From Pseudomonadota bacterium (GTDB lineage: Bacteria; Pseudomonadota; Gammaproteobacteria; Steroidobacterales; Steroidobacteraceae), in the NCBI GenBank assembly GCA_021838065.1, contig JAKCEJ010000219.1, positions 1 to 5,341 of the forward strand: a stretch of DNA of 5,341 bases, in the 5' to 3' direction. Of the stretch, positions 5,183 through 5,341 are shown one piece after another. Made by a program: the position numbers and the translations under genes. Each line of letters starts with the position of its first letter. Positions within the stretch are counted from its first letter, which is position 1. Under the pieces are notes generated by a model, which saw only the letters and a program-made list of their open reading frames with translations, searched no databases and had not been told where the DNA came from.

Positions 5183-5341
5183 GTGGGACGAATATTCGAA
5201 GTCCGCAAGCACACTATGTTTGCGCGCTGGAACCGCATGGCCAAGCAGTTCGCGCGCATCGCCAAGGACATCACCATGGCGGTGAAGGCGGGCGGGGCCG
5301 ATCCGACGGGCAATCCGGCCCTGCGGCGCGTGATCCAGAAC
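5183..5341 (+). CDS. YebC/PmpR/TACO1-family protein, N-terminal part, cut by the window edge
   Basis: The first 53 residues of a family usually about 240 long. The family was long annotated as a DNA-binding regulator, and members are now also linked to translation (TACO1 in mitochondria; YebC reported to help ribosomes at difficult stretches). The visible part reads [41 protein letters not shown], then [10 protein letters not shown]. It matches the YebC N-terminal helical domain: the Arg/Lys-rich opening, [14 protein letters not shown] (E. coli IIRELVTAAKLGG) and [11 protein letters not shown] (DPDANPRLRAA). The opening MGRxFExRK, in place of MAGHSKWANIKH, marks a divergent subgroup seen in some gamma- and other bacteria rather than the E. 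coli-type YebC. I chose the GTG at 5183 because it restores the MGR opening. The ATG at 5216 would drop 11 conserved residues. No clear ribosome site is visible. The preceding stop in this frame is that of the desaturase. Confidence 0.88.
   Translation, partial: MGRIFEVRKHTMFARWNRMAKQFARIAKDITMAVKAGGADPTGNPALRRVIQN

Overview
The window is compact, GC-rich bacterial chromosome, most likely from a gammaproteobacterium. The evidence is an E. coli-type MotA/MotB pair, a sigma-28 promoter of the TCAAG/GCCGATA class, a TyrB-like aminotransferase, a membrane acyl-CoA desaturase and a YebC-family protein, all closest in my memory to proteins of that class. I cannot name the genus. I see no mobile element, CRISPR array, tRNA or rRNA, and no block of foreign base composition. 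Almost every base is either coding or lies in a short intergenic gap of under about 250 bases.

Layout. Bases 1-453 hold, on the minus strand, the N-terminal 151 residues of a class I aspartate/aromatic amino acid aminotransferase that runs off the left edge. A divergent gap of about 200 bases carries a near-consensus FliA (sigma-28) promoter facing right. The flagellar stator genes motA (GTG start at 655) and motB follow, overlapping by one base (TGATG). Next comes a 232-base gap (2523-2754) that is clearly regulatory. It has two NtrC-like boxes 22 bp apart and a sigma-54 promoter (TGGCACG, 4 bases, GTGCT) about 100 bp downstream. It leads into a gene for a secreted outer-membrane beta-barrel of the BBP2/OmpL-like porin family. 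A 109-base gap with two GC-rich inverted repeats and a possible extended -10 promoter precedes a membrane acyl-CoA desaturase with a charged coiled-coil tail. The window ends in the first 53 codons of a YebC/PmpR/TACO1-family gene.

How the genes work together. Only motA and motB form an obvious functional unit: the proton-driven stator of the flagellar motor, expressed as a late flagellar operon. The others look like independent transcription units, with desaturase and yebC-like possibly co-transcribed because they are 33 bases apart.

Most notable point. The porin promoter has the full architecture of a nitrogen-limitation (NtrC/RpoN) promoter. This suggests that an outer-membrane channel of unknown substrate is induced under nitrogen starvation. 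No wholly new multi-gene system is visible.
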